IMG/VR virus record: IMGVR_UViG_3300035034_001349
Coordinates: 1 to 64,000 of that record
Strand: one strand, 5' to 3'
DNA: 64,000 bases
Source of the DNA: a virus
Shown here: piece by piece, positions 20,002-29,071 of the stretch
Position numbering within the stretch: position 1 is the first letter of the stretch
Layout of the letters: each line of letters begins with the position of its first letter
Notes under the pieces: model-generated
Told to the model about the DNA's origin: nothing
The model's input: the letters and a program-made list of their open reading frames with translations, nothing else
Databases searched by the model: none
Program-made: the position numbers and the translations under genes

Positions 20002-20292
20002 TTAAACTGCTAAATTCAATACTGCCGATACTAATAGTCCTCCTAGAACTGTTCCTAGTAACATAGTTAATAATAATGATACGCTAAAACTTGAGAGCAA
20101 TGACATATCTGTTCTAAGACATCCTATAACTGTAAGTAAGCTATAAATTAGAAAAACTGTAAATGATGATATTATTACGTTTATAGAAGGCATTGCAGAG
20201 AAAATTAAAATCATCACTGATGCAATCAAAGTAAACATAAGAGTCCATTCTATTAATAATTTTGTCATTGCTATTTTCTTACTTTTCTTCAT
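20002..20292 (-). CDS. Small membrane protein A, 96 residues
   Basis: Three predicted membrane helices after a basic start (MKKSKKIAM). The stretch MILIFSAMPSINVIISSF aligns with IILILTSLPIINIILATF of the next gene, so the two are paralogues. AGGAGG precedes the ATG. It is the last of five small membrane genes transcribed together towards the RNA polymerase gene, ending ten bases before it. Function unknown. Confidence 0.75.
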   Translation of the reverse strand: MKKSKKIAMTKLLIEWTLMFTLIASVMILIFSAMPSINVIISSFTVFLIYSLLTVIGCLRTDMSLLSSFSVSLLLTMLLGTVLGGLLVSAVLNLAV

Positions 20293-20303
20293 TGGTATTC
20301 CTC

Positions 20304-20594
20304 CTATATAATATTATACCCTGATATACTAAATATCATTCTGACTACAACGTTTCCAATTAGTGCACTTGATATAAGGCAAACTAATACTAAACCGTTT
20401 TCTTTTGTAAATAAAGTCCCACTATTAGAAGCACCAGTTGTTGTTAATACTACTGTAAAAATTAAACCTGATATGAATGTAGCAAGTATAATATTAATAA
20501 TGGGTAAACTTGTAAGTATCAATATTATGATTGTTTGATATATTGAAAGTAACCATACACCCTCTAGAAACCACATTAAGCCATCTTTTTTCAT
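20304..20594 (-). CDS. Small membrane protein B, 96 residues
   Basis: Same length and three-helix pattern as the downstream neighbour, with the shared core LPIINIILATFISGLIF. RBS GGGAGA before the ATG. No charged catalytic residues in the helices. Function unknown. Confidence 0.75.
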   Translation of the reverse strand: MKKDGLMWFLEGVWLLSIYQTIIILILTSLPIINIILATFISGLIFTVVLTTTGASNSGTLFTKENGLVLVCLISSALIGNVVVRMIFSISGYNII

Positions 20595-20606
20595 TATCTT
20601 ATCTCC

Positions 20607-20852
20607 CTAGTTAAATAAAATTACAACTACTGCAATTATTATACCTATTAAATTAAACTTTATATCGCTTGGTATCTTTATATAATCTTCACTAACCATA
20701 CTTTTAAATACTTCAGATAATACACTTACAATCACTACATTTAGTACACTCAAACCCATACCAAAATACGGTATTACATAATATGAAATTACCATAAATG
20801 TTGATGATATAGTCATGCGATAGAAATTACTAATTTTTGGTTTTTTACTCAT
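20607..20852 (-). CDS. Small membrane protein C, 81 residues
   Basis: Basic N-terminus (MSKKPKISNFYR) and two to three hydrophobic segments, ending in GIIIAVVVILFN. GLSVLNVVIVSVLSEVF resembles the core segment of proteins A and B. RBS AAGGGG. Function unknown. Confidence 0.72.
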   Translation of the reverse strand: MSKKPKISNFYRMTISSTFMVISYYVIPYFGMGLSVLNVVIVSVLSEVFKSMVSEDYIKIPSDIKFNLIGIIIAVVVILFN

Positions 20853-20871
20853 TTGATTTCCCCTTACTTTT

Positions 20872-21129
20872 TTATATAGTTATTGCCAGCATTGCCAATA
20901 GTGTAGATACTGTAAACATTAATGCACTCGACCAAAAATTTGAAGTAAAATATTTAGGATCAAAATATCTAAAGGCAAAATATGCATCTATCGATAATAT
21001 CAAAATAACTGTTGATATACCAGACCAAACTAATGTTAAACCCACTAAAGTATTAAACATAAATATGCTTAAGAGTGATGGGAATATAAGTACAAGTGTC
21101 TGATAATATTTGTTAGTTAATACTTTCAT
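20872..21129 (-). CDS. Small membrane protein D, 85 residues
   Basis: Three hydrophobic segments separated by a polar loop (YFAFRYFDPKYFTSNFW). Its start overlaps the stop of the upstream gene by four bases (ATGA type), which suggests coupled translation. Function unknown. Confidence 0.72.
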   Translation of the reverse strand: MKVLTNKYYQTLVLIFPSLLSIFMFNTLVGLTLVWSGISTVILILSIDAYFAFRYFDPKYFTSNFWSSALMFTVSTLLAMLAITI

Positions 21130-21404
21130 ATTATACTAATCACCTGCATTCCAACTAAATACAGTACTAAGAAATTTAAACTACCTATTAACATAGATAT
21201 GTATATAAGTAATAAATTCTTAGTTGTAGTATCAAAGTTCTTCAATGAATATATAGTAAATCCAAGACCTGCAGAGTTTACTGTAATTAAAAACGTGGAA
21301 AATATACCTAAGTCAAATATTAATTTACCTAGTACTAATGTTATAGCATGAATTACAAACATAACTGCAACTATCAGTGGTGTATTCGTTTTATCATATG
21401 TCAT
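21126..21404 (-). CDS. Small membrane protein E, 92 residues
   Basis: First gene of the cassette. Three hydrophobic segments with the loop YSLKNFDTTTKN. GGAGGG precedes the ATG. A promoter-like block lies at 21465-21487, so all five genes plus the beta' gene may form one transcript. Function unknown. Confidence 0.72.
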   Translation of the reverse strand: MTYDKTNTPLIVAVMFVIHAITLVLGKLIFDLGIFSTFLITVNSAGLGFTIYSLKNFDTTTKNLLLIYISMLIGSLNFLVLYLVGMQVISII

Positions 21405-21464
21405 TTATTCCCTCCATTTATTTTATTAACTAAATAATAGATGTCCTCCCTTCAAAAATATATA

Positions 21465-21487
21465 CATCATGTTTATAATATATAATT
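21465..21487 (-). promoter_or_regulatory. Promoter-like block before the membrane cassette
   Basis: Minus-strand ATTATATATTATAAACATGATG, a clear form of the recurring block, about 65 bases before the ATG at 21404. Confidence 0.45.
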
Positions 21488-21629
21488 GGTATACTAACTA
21501 AAATTTACTCTTTTTTACTTTAAAAAAGATATTAAATTGTTATAATTTTTTATTTAAAAAATTATTTTTTGTTGATTAATTAATATATTCATAACATTTT
21601 ATTAATAAAATAGATGGAGGAGTGTGAAT

Positions 21630-22352
21630 ATGAGTATTAAAGAAGAAGAAGTAAAAGATAATAATCTGGAGAAATATGAAGAAGTATTTAAAGATGAAAT
21701 AGAAATGATACAAGAAGAAATGAGTGAGATGGATAGTCTGTATGAAGAAACTAAGAAACATTTTGATGAGGTTAAAGGTAACCCTCAACGTGCTACTCTA
21801 CGCTTCATCCAAGAACAAACTTCAAATTTAATAAGTATGAAGGATAGTAAGATAAAGATGATAAAAAGTAGTGTAGATGTCAAGAAAATAATATCCGACT
21901 TTGCATATAAATATGATAAAATGGAAAATAATGATAGACTTGATACTGACTTATCATTGCAATTATTTGAAAGAATGATGGAAAGTCAAAAGAGAGAAGG
22001 AGTAAGTCTAAGTTCAGATGATAAAGATGATTCTATGGATGATGAAGAATTAAATGGAAGAATTGAGGACTTAATTGCTAATGATGAAGAAATAGCAGAT
22101 GAAATAAATACTATAGTTGAAGGACTTAAGGATGAAATAGATAGTGATGATGAGGAATCTTCTGAATCAATCGTTTCAGATTTATATGGAACATTATATG
22201 TATATGATAGTGATACTAATGAAATAACTAAAGAAGGTGTTCCTGAGGGTCTAGAAGTTATAGATATAACCATAGATGAAGAAAATGACGAGTATTATGT
22301 AGAATGTAGTGATGGTAATAAATATGAAATAGTTGAAATAGACTTATCATAA
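21630..22352 (+). CDS. Acidic coiled-coil protein, 240 residues
   Basis: The ATG at 21630 is nine bases after GGAGG; a GTG at 21624 is too close. Residues 1-110 are helical with heptad spacing (EEEMSEMDSLYEETKKHFDEV). The middle is acidic. The last 60 residues look strand-rich (LYVYDSDTNEITKEG, EYYVECSDGNKYEIV). Function unknown; a scaffold or virion role is possible. Confidence 0.6.
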   Translation: MSIKEEEVKDNNLEKYEEVFKDEIEMIQEEMSEMDSLYEETKKHFDEVKGNPQRATLRFIQEQTSNLISMKDSKIKMIKSSVDVKKIISDFAYKYDKMENNDRLDTDLSLQLFERMMESQKREGVSLSSDDKDDSMDDEELNGRIEDLIANDEEIADEINTIVEGLKDEIDSDDEESSESIVSDLYGTLYVYDSDTNEITKEGVPEGLEVIDITIDEENDEYYVECSDGNKYEIVEIDLS

Positions 22353-22367
22353 AAAAAAAAATAAAAA

Positions 22368-22393
22368 GACTTAAGGAGAATTCTCCTTAAGTC
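22368..22393. terminator. Bidirectional terminator
   Basis: Perfect palindrome of 13 base pairs, GACTTAAGGAGAA with its complement, preceded by an A-run. Lies between the converging genes ending at 22352 and 22461. Confidence 0.85.
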
Positions 22394-22460
22394 TTGCTTA
22401 TTATTTAATGGATGATGATTATTTATGCCTTATAAAATTGTTTAATTTAAATATTTAAAA

Positions 22461-25196
22461 CTACGATACACTGAATAGAACATTCTTATCAGACATGAAG
22501 TCTTCATCTTCAATATCAACTCCACTATCTCGTAATAATATCATATCAATAGGTTGACTAAAGAATTCTTGATTATGCGAGATAATAAATGTCTGTTCAG
22601 AATTTAATTCATTCATTTGTTTCTCAATCATAGTAATAAATGAACGTCTATTCTTAGTATCTAATGGACCATCTATCTCATCAAGATATAAAATATTGTA
22701 CTTTGTTGTAGCCTTCTTAATCATAGCTAATGAAATTGAAACAGTAGTTAATGCTGTCTCACCCTGTGATGCTATATTAATATCCTCAAGAACATCACCA
22801 TTATCCTTATATACATGGATGTAGAAGTTCTTATCATCAATATCAAATAATATTCTAAATCTACCATCTTGTGATATATCTAATAATTGGTTAGCACTAT
22901 CTTGAATATCAACTAAATAGTCTCCAATAAAGTGTAAAGGTATTCCCTTCTTAGGGTCTAATGAGTCTTTAACTAATTCATCAAACTTAAAGTTATCATC
23001 AAGGTCTAATTTACGTTTTTCATAGTCATTAAGTCGGTTAATACTATACTTTATAGAATCTAAAGATTCATCTAATGGAGTTAATTCTTTTTCTAGACGT
23101 TTGACATCTTTATCTAATTCGTCTATTTCATCATTAATAGTATCTACAGTGGTAGATTTTTCTAATAACTCTGTATACTTCTTTTCAGCAGAGTCCATTT
23201 CCTTCTTAGCTTCATCCACATTCGTAGTACTTTCTAATAATGTTTCTAATATATTAAGCTTACTTTCATTATCAGATATATCATTCTTTAATTTAGGCAT
23301 TGATTCCATCTTAGTATCTATAAAATCATTCAATACCTTCTTCTCATCATTAAGGGTTTCTATATCCTTCTTGATCATTTCAATTACTTCCTGATTATTT
23401 AGTATATTCTTACGCTTTTCTTCAAGAGAGGTAATTTTATCTTCCAATAGTTCTATATTATCATTTAATTTAACAAATTTAATTTCATCACTAATATCAA
23501 ATAATTCATCTAATTCTTTTTTAGTACCATCTATTAGAGATATAAAGTCATCTTGATTAGCTATACTTCTATCTTTTAGTAGTGTACTAGTATTTCCACT
23601 AAAGTGCTTATCATATACATTAACAGTTGAATTAGCATGACGAACTACATTTTCAATAGTATCCTTCTGATACTCTAATTCTTTTAACTCTTTCTTATAT
23701 TCATCCTTCTTAACATTAAGTTTTTTTATATCTTCTTCAGCATTTTCAAACTTAAGTGCATTCTTAATAAACCCACAATCATCTATTGTGCATAATTCAG
23801 GTCGTTTAGATAATATACTAGACTGCTCATGAAAGTTCTTAGTCAGATAATTTATCTCATCATTAACATCTTGCACTTTATCATTAATAGTATTAATATC
23901 AGTATTTAGTGTAGTTAACATATTTTCTAAATCCGAAATATCGTTATCTCCATTAATAACTGTATCAAATATTGTCTTCTCTTGAGTATTTATACCGTAA
24001 ATTACGTTATTAATAGCTTCCTCAAGTAACCCAATTGAGACTTCCATAGTCTTAAGTTCTGTTTCTGTAAAATTACAATTTGTAATTTCAGTTTCTTCTA
24101 ATGCATCTTTATATGACATTAATTCTTTCTTCTTATTACCTATTGTAGTATTAATTTTATCAATAGTTACATCACTATCATATTTACTAAGTTGAACTTC
24201 TTTAGATTTAATTGCTTTGGATTTATTATTGACTTCTACACGCTTACTATCTACAGTACTCTTAAGATCTTTAACTTTCTCATTCAAGGACTCTATTTTA
24301 GATTGTGCATTTGCTATTCCCTTATTCATACGCTTAATATCATATTCTTTTAAACTAGGATATGATTCAAGATATTCATCAATAGTAGTCTTCATTTTTT
24401 TATATTCTTTCATAGCTGTTGAAAACTCTTTCTTAAGCTCAAGAACTCTCATATCGATATTATTATCAGGGTCAAGATTACTTACTTTGCCTCGCTTTTT
24501 ATTAATAGTTGCATTCGTACTTTCTATGTTCCTTTGTTTAATATTAATTCTTTCTTGAGTAGACTCAAGGCGATTATTAAGTACTTCTCTATCCTCAATT
24601 TTATCTAATTGATCTGCAACATACTTAATTTGTTTCTTATGTGCTAGATACTTAGTATTAACGATAGAGTACTTCTGAAGAAATTCATCAATATTTGGTA
24701 AGAAGTTTCCCATAAATTTCTTTCTCTGTGCAGTCTTAAGGTCAATAAAGTTAGTAACATTACTCCCTATTCTAGATAATTTGAAGAACTCCGTATCAAC
24801 ATTTAAGTGTTCACTAACCAAGTCTTCAAAACTTCTAACACCACCATTTTCATTTAGTTCTACACCATTCTTTTTTATAAAACACTTATTAGATGATTTA
24901 TAATGATGTTCAATTTCATAAAGATCTTCACCATCTTGAATATGAATTTCTTTATAACCATCTTTTCCTTCAATGATCAAATCTTTACGCTCATCATTAT
25001 TGGAATCTTTGAATGGTGTTAATGTACTTAGGATAGTACTTTTACCACTACCATTAGCACCGAATAACATAACTATGTTATTAGACTCTACATCTTCTCC
25101 TAGATGATTTTTAGTAAAGTCAATTTCAATTTCCGTTCTATCCATTCCTGCATAAACCCCTGCAAAGTTTATAAGTTTAAGATAAGTTATCTTCAT
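22461..25196 (-). CDS. Rad50/SbcC-type recombination ATPase (T4 gp46-like)
   Basis: A 911-residue SMC-like protein. Walker A is MLFGANGSGKSTIL near residue 45. Two long coiled-coil arms flank a central hook near residue 470, where Rad50 has CxxC but this protein has C-TIDD-C. The signature motif is ASQGETALTTVS near 800, and Walker B is YNILYLDEIDGPLD with a following ISHNQEF. Such proteins work with an Mre11/gp47 nuclease to process DNA ends. No nuclease partner is seen in this window. Promoter-like block at 25240-25260. Confidence 0.9.
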   Translation of the reverse strand: MKITYLKLINFAGVYAGMDRTEIEIDFTKNHLGEDVESNNIVMLFGANGSGKSTILSTLTPFKDSNNDERKDLIIEGKDGYKEIHIQDGEDLYEIEHHYKSSNKCFIKKNGVELNENGGVRSFEDLVSEHLNVDTEFFKLSRIGSNVTNFIDLKTAQRKKFMGNFLPNIDEFLQKYSIVNTKYLAHKKQIKYVADQLDKIEDREVLNNRLESTQERINIKQRNIESTNATINKKRGKVSNLDPDNNIDMRVLELKKEFSTAMKEYKKMKTTIDEYLESYPSLKEYDIKRMNKGIANAQSKIESLNEKVKDLKSTVDSKRVEVNNKSKAIKSKEVQLSKYDSDVTIDKINTTIGNKKKELMSYKDALEETEITNCNFTETELKTMEVSIGLLEEAINNVIYGINTQEKTIFDTVINGDNDISDLENMLTTLNTDINTINDKVQDVNDEINYLTKNFHEQSSILSKRPELCTIDDCGFIKNALKFENAEEDIKKLNVKKDEYKKELKELEYQKDTIENVVRHANSTVNVYDKHFSGNTSTLLKDRSIANQDDFISLIDGTKKELDELFDISDEIKFVKLNDNIELLEDKITSLEEKRKNILNNQEVIEMIKKDIETLNDEKKVLNDFIDTKMESMPKLKNDISDNESKLNILETLLESTTNVDEAKKEMDSAEKKYTELLEKSTTVDTINDEIDELDKDVKRLEKELTPLDESLDSIKYSINRLNDYEKRKLDLDDNFKFDELVKDSLDPKKGIPLHFIGDYLVDIQDSANQLLDISQDGRFRILFDIDDKNFYIHVYKDNGDVLEDINIASQGETALTTVSISLAMIKKATTKYNILYLDEIDGPLDTKNRRSFITMIEKQMNELNSEQTFIISHNQEFFSQPIDMILLRDSGVDIEDEDFMSDKNVLFSVS

Positions 25197-25239
25197 TAAT
25201 ACACTTCCTCTCTATACATTTATTTTAAATTATTATTAT

Positions 25240-25260
25240 ATCATCATTATAATATATGAT
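25240..25260 (-). promoter_or_regulatory. Promoter-like block ATCATATATTATAATGATGA
   Basis: Recurring AT block on the minus strand, about 45 bases before the Rad50-like gene and just after the terminator at 25291-25312. Confidence 0.5.
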
Positions 25261-25290
25261 TAAGGTATTGTTTTAATTAATCAAAAAAAA

Positions 25291-25312
25291 AACACTTACG
25301 TAAATGAGTGTT
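25291..25312 (-). terminator. Terminator overlapping the stop of the 54-residue gene
   Basis: AACACT pairs with AGTGTT around TACGTA-containing loop, followed on the minus strand by ten T. The stem uses the gene's stop codon bases. Confidence 0.8.
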
Positions 25313-25475
25313 ATTTTCTTCTTGCTTCACGTACTTCTTCAATCGTTCTATCAGCATCCTCATAATTTTTTATATTTGTTGAAGTAATTCTTTCATCATC
25401 TAGTTTACGCTGTATAGCATTTTTTAATTCTTTATTAATTCCCTCAAATACTCTCCCATTGAATCCCTTAAACAT
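25311..25475 (-). CDS. Small charged protein, 54 residues
   Basis: ATG at 25475 after GGAGAG. Product starts MFKGFNGRVFEGINKELKN and is helical and highly charged, ending VREARRK. The terminator at 25291-25312 follows at once. Function unknown. Confidence 0.6.
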   Translation of the reverse strand: MFKGFNGRVFEGINKELKNAIQRKLDDERITSTNIKNYEDADRTIEEVREARRK

Positions 25476-25505
25476 AACAACTCTCCTTTCTAATAATTAA
25501 TTTAA

Positions 25506-25530
25506 GAGGTCAACATAGATTGTTGACCTC
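25506..25530 (-). terminator. Hairpin after the 20-residue frame
   Basis: GAGGTCAAC pairs with GTTGACCTC around a seven-base loop. No strong T-run follows, so it may be a terminator or a processing site. Confidence 0.5.
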
Positions 25531-25548
25531 AATACAATGTGTTTGATA

Positions 25549-25611
25549 CTAATCTTCAGTAACAACTTCAGGCACCGTACCACCTCCTTGAGAGGTTCTA
25601 TAATAGTACAT
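25549..25611 (-). CDS. Possible 20-residue peptide gene
   Basis: ATG at 25611 directly follows the stop of the 73-residue gene. Product MYYYRTSQGGGTVPEVVTED. A very strong AAGGAGGT lies inside the frame, before an internal GTG that would give only eight residues. Either the longer frame or the RBS-driven short one could be translated. Confidence 0.3.
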   Translation of the reverse strand: MYYYRTSQGGGTVPEVVTED

Positions 25612-25833
25612 TTATGCTAAACTCTTCTTTATCATTCTTATTAATTTATCAGGTTTTGATGAATGTCTAATTAGACCAAATTTAACAACTCTAAATTCAT
25701 TATCAATAAAGGCTATTGAGCTCTTATCAGTAATTCCTCTTTTCTTTCTATTTTCTAAAATTGCTACACATCGTTCTAATGACTCTCTTTTATTTTTTAG
25801 CTCTGTACTAGTGAATGACATAATTGACTTCAT
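25612..25833 (-). CDS. Small basic protein, 73 residues
   Basis: Helical and basic throughout (TELKNKRESLERCVAILENR), ending PDKLIRMIKKSLA. RBS AAAGGAG and the promoter-like block 25868-25888 precede it. Function unknown. Confidence 0.65.
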   Translation of the reverse strand: MKSIMSFTSTELKNKRESLERCVAILENRKKRGITDKSSIAFIDNEFRVVKFGLIRHSSKPDKLIRMIKKSLA

Positions 25834-25867
25834 GTTATCTCTCCTTTTATATGATTAGTTTATATTT

Positions 25868-25888
25868 ATCATTATTATAATATATGAT
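25868..25888 (-). promoter_or_regulatory. Promoter-like block ATCATATATTATAATAATGA
   Basis: Nearly identical to the block at 25240-25260, about 35 bases before the ATG at 25833. Confidence 0.5.
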
Positions 25889-25909
25889 TACATACTAATT
25901 TACTACAAT

Positions 25910-27337
25910 TTAATAGAATTTAGTAAATACATCTTTCTTAACAGATGAGATAGTATCTTTAGATATATAATCTGTAAAGTGAATTAATTCTGTAACTAAA
26001 TATGGGAACTTTACTATCAAGTCATTAACTAGACCGTTATCTAAATCATCAAAACAGCATATATAGTTTATATTACGCATTAATATCTTTCTCTGAGTTC
26101 TTTCTTCAATTAATAATTCAGATGGGATACACTTCATATATGCATTAGTTCTTACAACACTTTCATAAACCTGGTCAAGTGTAGGATTATCTATATATAA
26201 TATAGACTCTGCAGACTTACTAACTGCATAATCCGCCATTTTTTCACTAATCTCATTAAAGAATCTAAGAACTGATACATTTGTGTTTATTGCAATTTTC
26301 TTAATTTCATCATCAGTGTGTCTTAGGTACCTATAATTAGTATATGTAGCCCTTTCTATAACTTGTTTCTCAAACTCCTTACTTACGGGGTGTATAACTT
26401 GAGTAAGTATATCAGAATTAATCTTATAATTATCATCTGTAAGATATAATTCAGCTATATAGTCATTGAGAATAGTTGGTATATTTGTCACTCCACTATT
26501 ATCCCTGATGTTCTTGATATCATCCTTAGTCAATAATAGTCCGTTAGATAGTGTACTTTTACTACTTGCATTTCCAGATGCTTGCCCTATAATTGCATTT
26601 AAGTTTTCAATGAAGTATTTCTTAGTATCATCACTTATAACCCCTGATATATCCTTTAAGAAATTACTATCCAATACTAACCCAAAATCATTTTTAGTAG
26701 CATACTCAATAAACTTAAATGCAAGTTTATCTGCATCAATTTTATCATTTAGTTGATGTATAAATTGTATAGGGTAAAATGAACTGTAATTACATTTTAT
26801 GAATACTTTAAATACCTTATCTGCATTAAGATTCTCACTTTTCTTTACACAAGGCAATAATCTAAATATATCAATTTTAGTAGTTGCATAATCATGTGTA
26901 CCATTCTCGTTCATTAGTTCAATTAGATCATCTATATCTACCCTATTTTTAAATCTTAGATACACACCATCATGCGTCATTCTATCATTACTATATAATT
27001 CAACTCTTTCTTCAGGACTATATAATTTTCTAATAAATTCTCTACTCACATGATTACCATACTTGAGTAACATATTTAATAAATATTTTTGTGAATTACC
27101 ATTCTCCATACCCTTAATGCCCTCAGAGTAATCAGGGAATCTCTTTTTATTTGCAAATATACCAACTGCATTATTGATGATGTCATTATTATCTTTTATT
27201 TTATCCATTACATCTAATTGTTTTTCATAAGTAGCACTATCAAATACACCATTCGAATCAACTGATATAAATTTTGTATCTTTATTATCTTCTATAAATT
27301 CTTTTAGTTCATCATAATAATTCTTATCTACATTCAT
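25910..27337 (-). CDS. Unknown protein, 475 residues
   Basis: Helical protein with irregular repeats of about 30 residues, each around motifs such as VSREFIRKLYSPEE or HPVSKEFEKQVIERATY. The pattern 'hold-SKEF-then helix' recalls the short helical repeats in the 11.3-12.7 kb genes. Its start overlaps the end of the upstream gene by 14 bases. No enzyme motif seen. Confidence 0.65.
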   Translation of the reverse strand: MNVDKNYYDELKEFIEDNKDTKFISVDSNGVFDSATYEKQLDVMDKIKDNNDIINNAVGIFANKKRFPDYSEGIKGMENGNSQKYLLNMLLKYGNHVSREFIRKLYSPEERVELYSNDRMTHDGVYLRFKNRVDIDDLIELMNENGTHDYATTKIDIFRLLPCVKKSENLNADKVFKVFIKCNYSSFYPIQFIHQLNDKIDADKLAFKFIEYATKNDFGLVLDSNFLKDISGVISDDTKKYFIENLNAIIGQASGNASSKSTLSNGLLLTKDDIKNIRDNSGVTNIPTILNDYIAELYLTDDNYKINSDILTQVIHPVSKEFEKQVIERATYTNYRYLRHTDDEIKKIAINTNVSVLRFFNEISEKMADYAVSKSAESILYIDNPTLDQVYESVVRTNAYMKCIPSELLIEERTQRKILMRNINYICCFDDLDNGLVNDLIVKFPYLVTELIHFTDYISKDTISSVKKDVFTKFY

Positions 27338-27779
27338 TTATTATATTCTCCTTTGATTTGCTTCTAAAGAAGTTACTTATCTTATTAAGAAGTAACTCCT
27401 TATCACTTACATTAGTAAATACAATTTTATAATCTGCCATACATTCATTAGGGTCACACCCTGGATAATTAAGCAATGATGCTGAATATACTCTGAATAT
27501 TTGCATTTCTATTTCTAGAGTTAACTCCATTACCATCTGTTCCACTTCATCCTCATAACCTTCTAAAACGCCAAACAAAATATAACTAATAGGTGCATGA
27601 CCGCCAGAGTAACCGTCTCCTCCCCCTTGACAACAATTTAGAGATACGACACGTGTACCATATGAGTTTATAGCATCAATAGTATCCTTCAGCATAGGAT
27701 CTATCTCTATTTCCCCACTAATTATATTTCGTGTGATATCAGTTTTATATTCTTTAGAATGATAATTTTTAAACATCAT
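27324..27779 (-). CDS. Unknown protein with Cys/Gly-rich motif
   Basis: A 151-residue protein. The segment AINSYGTRVVSLNCCQGGGD followed by GGHAPISYILFG resembles a small phage family with a 'xxYSCSGH...YIxF' pattern of unknown role. A Cys-containing loop (YPGCDPNECMADYKIVF) follows. Overlaps both neighbours by 11-14 bases, so it is part of a tight operon. Confidence 0.6.
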   Translation of the reverse strand: MMFKNYHSKEYKTDITRNIISGEIEIDPMLKDTIDAINSYGTRVVSLNCCQGGGDGYSGGHAPISYILFGVLEGYEDEVEQMVMELTLEIEMQIFRVYSASLLNYPGCDPNECMADYKIVFTNVSDKELLLNKISNFFRSKSKENIINECR

Positions 27780-28293
27780 ATCGTGTCCCTATTAGATTAC
27801 TTATCTTTCTATCACATTCAGAACAATAACCAATCTCATCATGGTTATCAATAGTATCAAAACAACAAGATGTTTTGGATTCTTCATCTGACTTAACTAT
27901 ACCTGTCTGACCTTGAGGTAACGCATACTTAAATTTATATGTTGGAGTACCTTCATATTTTTCTCCATTTATATATTCTTTACTCCGTAAGAAATACTTA
28001 TATTCACACTCATATAACGGTGTATATAAATAAAATTCTTTCATTGTTGCACCTATTACATTATGATGTACAGCACCTGTAGTATTGTGTATAGGTATTA
28101 GAATACTGTTTGTACATATAACATAATCTTTAGATTTAAAATGTTCCCTAACTTCTAGTGACACACCACTCCATCCATCTAGTAGCTCATGAACAACACT
28201 CATGAATTCATTAGTTGAATCGTAGTTAATTAAATCAAACTCCTCATCTTCACCATTAAAATCATTGATAAGTAACACAGTTTCATTCTTCAT
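27769..28293 (-). CDS. Unknown protein with C-terminal Cys cluster
   Basis: The ATG at 28293 is six bases after GGGAGG and is preferred to one at 28299. Residues 145-165 have CC...CSEC, a possible zinc site. The rest is a mixed fold with no recognised family. First gene of the operon that continues to 25910. Confidence 0.6.
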   Translation of the reverse strand: MKNETVLLINDFNGEDEEFDLINYDSTNEFMSVVHELLDGWSGVSLEVREHFKSKDYVICTNSILIPIHNTTGAVHHNVIGATMKEFYLYTPLYECEYKYFLRSKEYINGEKYEGTPTYKFKYALPQGQTGIVKSDEESKTSCCFDTIDNHDEIGYCSECDRKISNLIGTRYDV

Positions 28294-28326
28294 CTTCATC
28301 CTCCCTAAAATCTACAATTTTATCTT

Positions 28327-28343
28327 CAATAGTATAATATATG
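28327..28343 (-). promoter_or_regulatory. Promoter-like block GCATATATTATACTATT
   Basis: Recurring AT block on the minus strand, about 40 bases before the ATG at 28293. Confidence 0.45.
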
Positions 28344-28370
28344 CTTAGATAGATAATTAGAGAAATACAA

Positions 28371-28400
28371 ATAAGCATAACCAATTAAGGTTATGCTTAT
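28371..28400 (-). terminator. Hairpin terminator
   Basis: AAGCATAACC pairs with GGTTATGCTT around AATTAA, after the stop of the 28418-28669 gene. The loop and inner stem are identical to the terminator at 47641-47666. Confidence 0.75.
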
Positions 28401-28417
28401 AATGATTAATATTGAAC

Positions 28418-28669
28418 TTACCTCTGTAAGTATAAATATAATTCAGTAATCCTTTTATATCTTTGAATTCTTTCATTCTTATAAAACTGCATTGTTTGAA
28501 TTAGCCATTCTTCACAATCATCAAAGTTCTCAAATGGTTCTACTACAAATATAGATGATATACTCTCATTGGTTATATTATCAATTAGAGTACATGTGAA
28601 TGTATAATCTAATTCCATGGTATAAAACTCAAAGTTGTTAGAGAGTACTTTAGTATTTGATAATTCCAT
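28418..28669 (-). CDS. Unknown small protein, 83 residues
   Basis: AAGGAG lies eight bases before the ATG at 28669; an upstream GTG at 28678 is too close. Strand-rich start (FEFYTMELDYTFTCTLIDN) and helical end. Function unknown. Confidence 0.6.
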   Translation of the reverse strand: MELSNTKVLSNNFEFYTMELDYTFTCTLIDNITNESISSIFVVEPFENFDDCEEWLIQTMQFYKNERIQRYKRITELYLYLQR

Positions 28670-28707
28670 ACTCACCACTCCTTCTTAAATTGTTAGCGTT
28701 AATATTA

Positions 28708-29061
28708 TTATCTTAGTCTATTAGCACTATTTTCTAATTCATCCTTATAGTCAGTCTTTAAGAATTCTATATGTTGTTCTATTTCTTTATAGTTAGGACT
28801 ATCTTCTAAATAATTGCCCAACATCTCGTCCAGTTGAGTTATAAATACTTCCCTATCTCTCATTAGTAAATCTACTTCCCCTATACTTGTTGCACTTTTA
28901 GCCATCTTTATTAATATAGGTTCGTTTTTATTTAATTCTAGTCTCATATAGTTTCTTCTAAGACTTTTACCGTCTCTTTTTCTCATTATCTTAAATGTAT
29001 TATATAAGTCGGGTATTATACCTTCTAAGAATAGACATTCATTATACATTTCTCTTTTCAC
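28708..29061 (-). CDS. Unknown helical protein, 117 residues
   Basis: Basic and helical (FKIMRKRDGKSLRRNYMRLE), eleven bases after the beta' N-terminal gene and probably on the same transcript. Function unknown. Confidence 0.6.
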   Translation of the reverse strand: MKREMYNECLFLEGIIPDLYNTFKIMRKRDGKSLRRNYMRLELNKNEPILIKMAKSATSIGEVDLLMRDREVFITQLDEMLGNYLEDSPNYKEIEQHIEFLKTDYKDELENSANRLR

Positions 29062-29071
29062 TCCAAACCTC

